A stretch of DNA of 64,000 bases. It comes from Paracentrotus lividus. Taxonomy: Eukaryota > Echinodermata > Echinoidea > Camarodonta > Echinidae. The stretch covers positions 12,585,951 to 12,649,950 of the forward strand of contig CALNVZ010003426.1 in the NCBI GenBank assembly GCA_940671915.1, in the 5' to 3' direction. The translations under genes were made by a program, and so were the position numbers. This document shows positions 60,663 through 64,000 of this stretch, in pieces; position 1 is the stretch's first letter, and the number at the start of each line of letters is the position of its first letter. Under the pieces are notes generated by a model. It ran no database searches. It saw only the letters and a program-made list of their open reading frames with translations, and was not told the origin of the DNA.

Positions 60663-62600
60663 AGTCTTTCCCAACTATTGTTATAACTATATTGCCACAT
60701 TTCCTTTTCTCTTGCTCTTTCAGCCATATTACTACCCACTCTCTCCCTCTATACACGTATAGTTCTAAGTACCTGCATGACTGTATCTGTAAATCGCACA
60801 TTTTCCTATTAAGCACTCCCCCGCAGAACACTGCAGCATATTGTTTGGCAAAATTGAAATTTATTTTATAAGGCACCGCTGATTTGAAGAAATCATATTC
60901 GTAAATTAAAGAATAATGCACGGGAATTCGCTTTGACTCAGTAAATAAATACACAATCACCATTAGTATAAAACCTTTAACCCTACATGCACTAAAACGT
61001 TATTAGTAGCACGTTCTTTTTAAAGGGCATTTTACACGAGATTACCGTTTTGAATGAGAATTAGCGAGGTGATTCCACGTTTTGGAAAACAAATTAATCA
61101 ATGACAACATGCCAGTACCCCTGTCACATCGAACTACTGTAGCAGTTGTCACCACGCTCATTACGCTTTAAAAAAAAATGTTGCTGAATAGCCTGAACTG
61201 CTAAGTTTTAGACAGTCTAAATGAACCTTTTTAATTATTTAGGAAGATTATCAATAATATAGGAACACATAGATTGTATTGATAGTCCTTAAAAAAAAGT
61301 GTTCTCTTGGTACAAAGGCCCTACGAGAACGATGTCTACAGAAGCATACACGATGGCACTCGAACAACACCCGAAGGGTACAGGAATGGCCCAATGCTTT
61401 CGTGATCAGAGCAAAATTTGAAATGTTCCATCATCGTGTGATCCTTGCTCGGGACAACTTTAGGACAGTGTGACGAGGACTCTATACGGAAAAAAACATA
61501 TAATACCATATACCAGGTTCGAAGGACATAATTTTGCCAGAGCTTAAAGATCTACCTCAAACACAGTACGTAATTATACAAAGTACTAAGAATGATCCTT
61601 TAGAACGTAGTAACACTCTCATCGCAGTGAGATCGTGCTTATACGTGATCGGTAGACACAAACTCTACGCAATTGGAACGCAGATTAGATGTGACTTTGT
61701 CGGCGACCATCTTTCGGAGGAATTCATTGAGAAAGTTTCAGTGTGAACTAGCTCGAATTCATTGACGATATACCAACGTTGTCATTATGACCGTCGGGCA
61801 TCTTTGTGCAATTAACCCAGATTGATTGTAAATCATTTGTTAGTGGCCTGGATGTGATCTTGACATTGTATTGGATAAACAGCATCAATGGATTGCCTTA
61901 ACCTAACTGTCACAATTAAATATCAGGCTATCCATCAGGTCTATCTATATGTATATCCGTCTTGTTTTCGGGCCCTAGATTCACATTTTGTAACCTGGCT
62001 GCTTCTCTTCAATGTTCAGTCAACCCCTCTTTTTCTTTCTCTCTCTTTGTCTATGACTGTCTGACCGTCTGTCTGCCTTCCTTACTTGCCACTCCTTCTT
62101 TCCTTATTTAGGATTTCCTTTCGTCATGTTCGTGGTTGACTAAGTCTTCTAACATCCTGACCCTTATGATTAAGGCTTGGTTCTAGGGTTACAGTTATGA
62201 GGTGTCAAGAAAAATCTATCACTAATACTCGTAAATCCATCATGTTTTTATCGAATCCCTCTCTCCATGTTTGTTCCTAAATGTATCTGCTTTCTTCGAC
62301 ATATTACTATCCCTCAGTGCACAAACGCTCCATCCCCCTAGTTTGCTGGCACAAACCCATGTTCGTTTAGTACGGTCTGAAGTAGAAGACTCGATTCACT
62401 TGTGTACTGAAGCTTCTCTTTGACACAGACATTAGCCTCCACCCTAGACTGGAATTTATTACAGTGATAAATTGAGTCTGTGCTTGAAGACTACCCCCGA
62501 CCCGCCCCCCCCTCCCCCCTCAGATGTCAGATGTGTCAAGCCAGTTGGTAAGGCCGAGACCCTTTCATTTTAGACAACCACAATAACATGACGCTCTGGT

Positions 62601-62735
62601 GGGCATTTCATCAAAGGACTTGTCGGACATTTTATCCGACAAATTTGCTCTCAGCCAATCAGATGCAAGCATTTCAGTAGCTTATAACAGTTTGTCGGAT
62701 AAAACGTCTGACACTTCCTTTCATGAAATGCCCCC
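62601..62735. mobile_element. Palindromic MITE, CATTTCAT family, copy 4 (inverted)
   Basis: GGGCATTTCATCAAAGGAC at the left and TTTCATGAAATGCCCCC at the right, with the inverted centre GCTCTCAGCCAATCAGATGC. Very similar to the copy at 7038. Confidence 0.88.
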
Positions 62736-63864
62736 TGGTCTTTCGGCAACAGCTACAGCAGCTCATCCAACATGTGTCCGATGTTCATATCGCATGGAAT
62801 CTAGGACACAATCTGTCGGCGAATTACCATCGCATCTCCAGATCATTTCCTGGCTGCTGCAAGTCAAATCACTTGGAAATTTAACAAAAAATGCTGACCC
62901 ATATACAACAGAATCAGTACACTTGTCTTGAATCTCAAATATTGCACCCATCCGTATCTTGATTTTACACATGAAAGAGCTTTTGACAAGAGTCACACCC
63001 ATGATATGAACACCACATCAAGCGAAGACCGAAGATAAAGGTATTGTTCAGTTTACCATCGTATGTGTCCATATGATTCTACTACTATGATTCATACCGT
63101 TTCAACATGGCTGTAGAAATGCAGAGTATAATAACTTAACTCGTATGCGCTGAAAAGATGAAAATCCCTTCTTACGATGAAAAGATTTGTGCGAATTTAG
63201 GCGTAGACCAGACGCAGTGAGACACATTGTGACTGGAGTGCAATATCTGGATTTTTATGAAAAAAAGTGTGACAGTTCGATCATGGCCCGAATTGGTGTG
63301 TCTTGTAGAATTTCACAGTACCTTGATTTTGTTTCCCGATTGAAATAGATGTTTGATGAATCCAGGAATTGGAAAAGGAGTACCGTGCCACAGGTACGTT
63401 ATAATCCCTTCCATGTCATGTCCACAGTCAATCGCACGTGTTTTAGTAAGTGCATTTAGGACAACCAGCGACGGCTGTCTAATCCTGCGATGCAAGTAAG
63501 AAACGTTCACACACCTGCGTCAGATGCAAATATATATATATATATTTTAAACCCGTAAACGGCTGAACACGAGATTCTCCTTCTCATTTTGTTTCTGTTT
63601 TTGATAGACCACAAAGCGTTAAATTGTATCTACATTGAGATTCGATAAGTGTATAGTGTTGGAGAGGAGAGGTTTCCTCGGAGGGAAATGGAGATAATAG
63701 GAAAAATGAGAGATTAGGAGGCGAGAGGTGAAGAGGATGAACTGAAGATCAACTAAGAGAAAGATTAAACGGACCGTTCAAAATCCTTCTCAAAACTTAT
63801 TTTCATTTGATTTTTTTTTTAATATAATGTAAAAGTAATATGTTTATATTTCTATGAGTTATCA
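62736..63864. other. No supported gene; two weak minus-strand open stretches
   Basis: 63340-63500 minus is open (reading GHDMEGIITYLWHGTPFPIP) between an acceptor-like TTGCATCGCAG and a weak donor AAG/GTACTG. 62763-63002 minus is also open. Neither is recognisable; either could be an exon of an unseen gene. Confidence 0.35.
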
Positions 63865-64000
63865 TCGAGAGAAAGAGGATCATGAGAGACAGAGAGAGGG
63901 AAGGAAAGAGAGGAGACAAAGAAATAAGAACATGCGGACGATAGTTAGTAAAGAGAACTACAACGAGAGAGGAGAGAGGAGGGGGGGGGGGGGGGGTGAG
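63865..64000. repeat. GA-rich tract ending in poly-G at the window edge
   Basis: Purine-rich sequence with GAGAGAGG words and a 15-G run at the last bases; it may continue beyond the window. Confidence 0.9.

Larger units (their letters stand above)
56363..62600. other. No supported gene
   Basis: AT-rich with the simple repeats listed separately. The stretch 61300-61746 has two plus-strand frames (one reading ELKDLPQTQYVIIQSTKNDP) that I do not recognise. They lack an ATG start in the better case and lack splice context, so I do not call them. Confidence 0.5.

Noticed and set aside
61279-61746. Two plus-strand frames
   Set aside because: The better one starts at TTG with a stop shortly upstream, has no recognised domain and no splice signals I trust.

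Overview
This window looks like nuclear DNA from an echinoderm, most likely a sea urchin. It is AT-rich and full of (GA)n, (CT)n, poly-A and poly-G tracts and short palindromic DNA-transposon relics. It has no operons and almost no long reading frames. The one convincing gene is split by introns and encodes a calcitonin-type neuropeptide precursor. As I recall the family, its mature peptide is closest to the sea-urchin calcitonin-type peptide. A 25-base run of Ns (18102-18126) marks an assembly gap.

Gene content. On the minus strand, three coding exons (4362-4447, 3365-3430, 2115-2295) join in frame, with GT-AG introns, into a 110-residue precursor. It has a signal peptide, an acidic N-terminal propeptide, a KR cleavage site, a 37-residue peptide with an N-terminal CGSFSGC ring and a C-terminal Pro-Gly amidation signal, a KKRR cleavage site and a short acidic tail. 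The first coding exon opens with a splice acceptor 11 nt before the ATG, so the promoter and at least one 5' untranslated exon lie upstream, at higher coordinates. A well-spliced 75-nt minus-strand exon candidate at 42760-42834 could be that exon. If so, most of the window is one large first intron. A second, weaker exon candidate lies at 993-1209.

Mobile-element content. The rest is mainly non-autonomous DNA transposons, many seen in two to four copies: a CATTTCAT-ended palindrome (4 copies), a GCGGCGGTCACAAC-ended element (3 copies and a relic), a 444-bp CAGTCTGTGT element (2 copies of identical length), a CCGAGTGAGTCA foldback (2 copies), a GTTAAGTAGACTTAA palindrome (2 copies), and others. 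Several are nested and give relative ages: a tRNA-derived SINE inside a MITE, a 2.7-kb element inside a foldback, a 984-bp element inside an 1834-bp element, a MITE inside a tandem array, and a MITE inside a foldback. A small reverse-transcriptase fragment with an in-frame 36-bp duplication lies near 43.6 kb.

Tandem DNA. From 53.44 to 55.69 kb there are 12 units of about 154-171 bp, each with two ATTGG (CCAAT-box) motifs. Adjacent units pair into about 317-bp repeats in part of the array. Outside these features I see AT-rich single-copy sequence with no supported genes.
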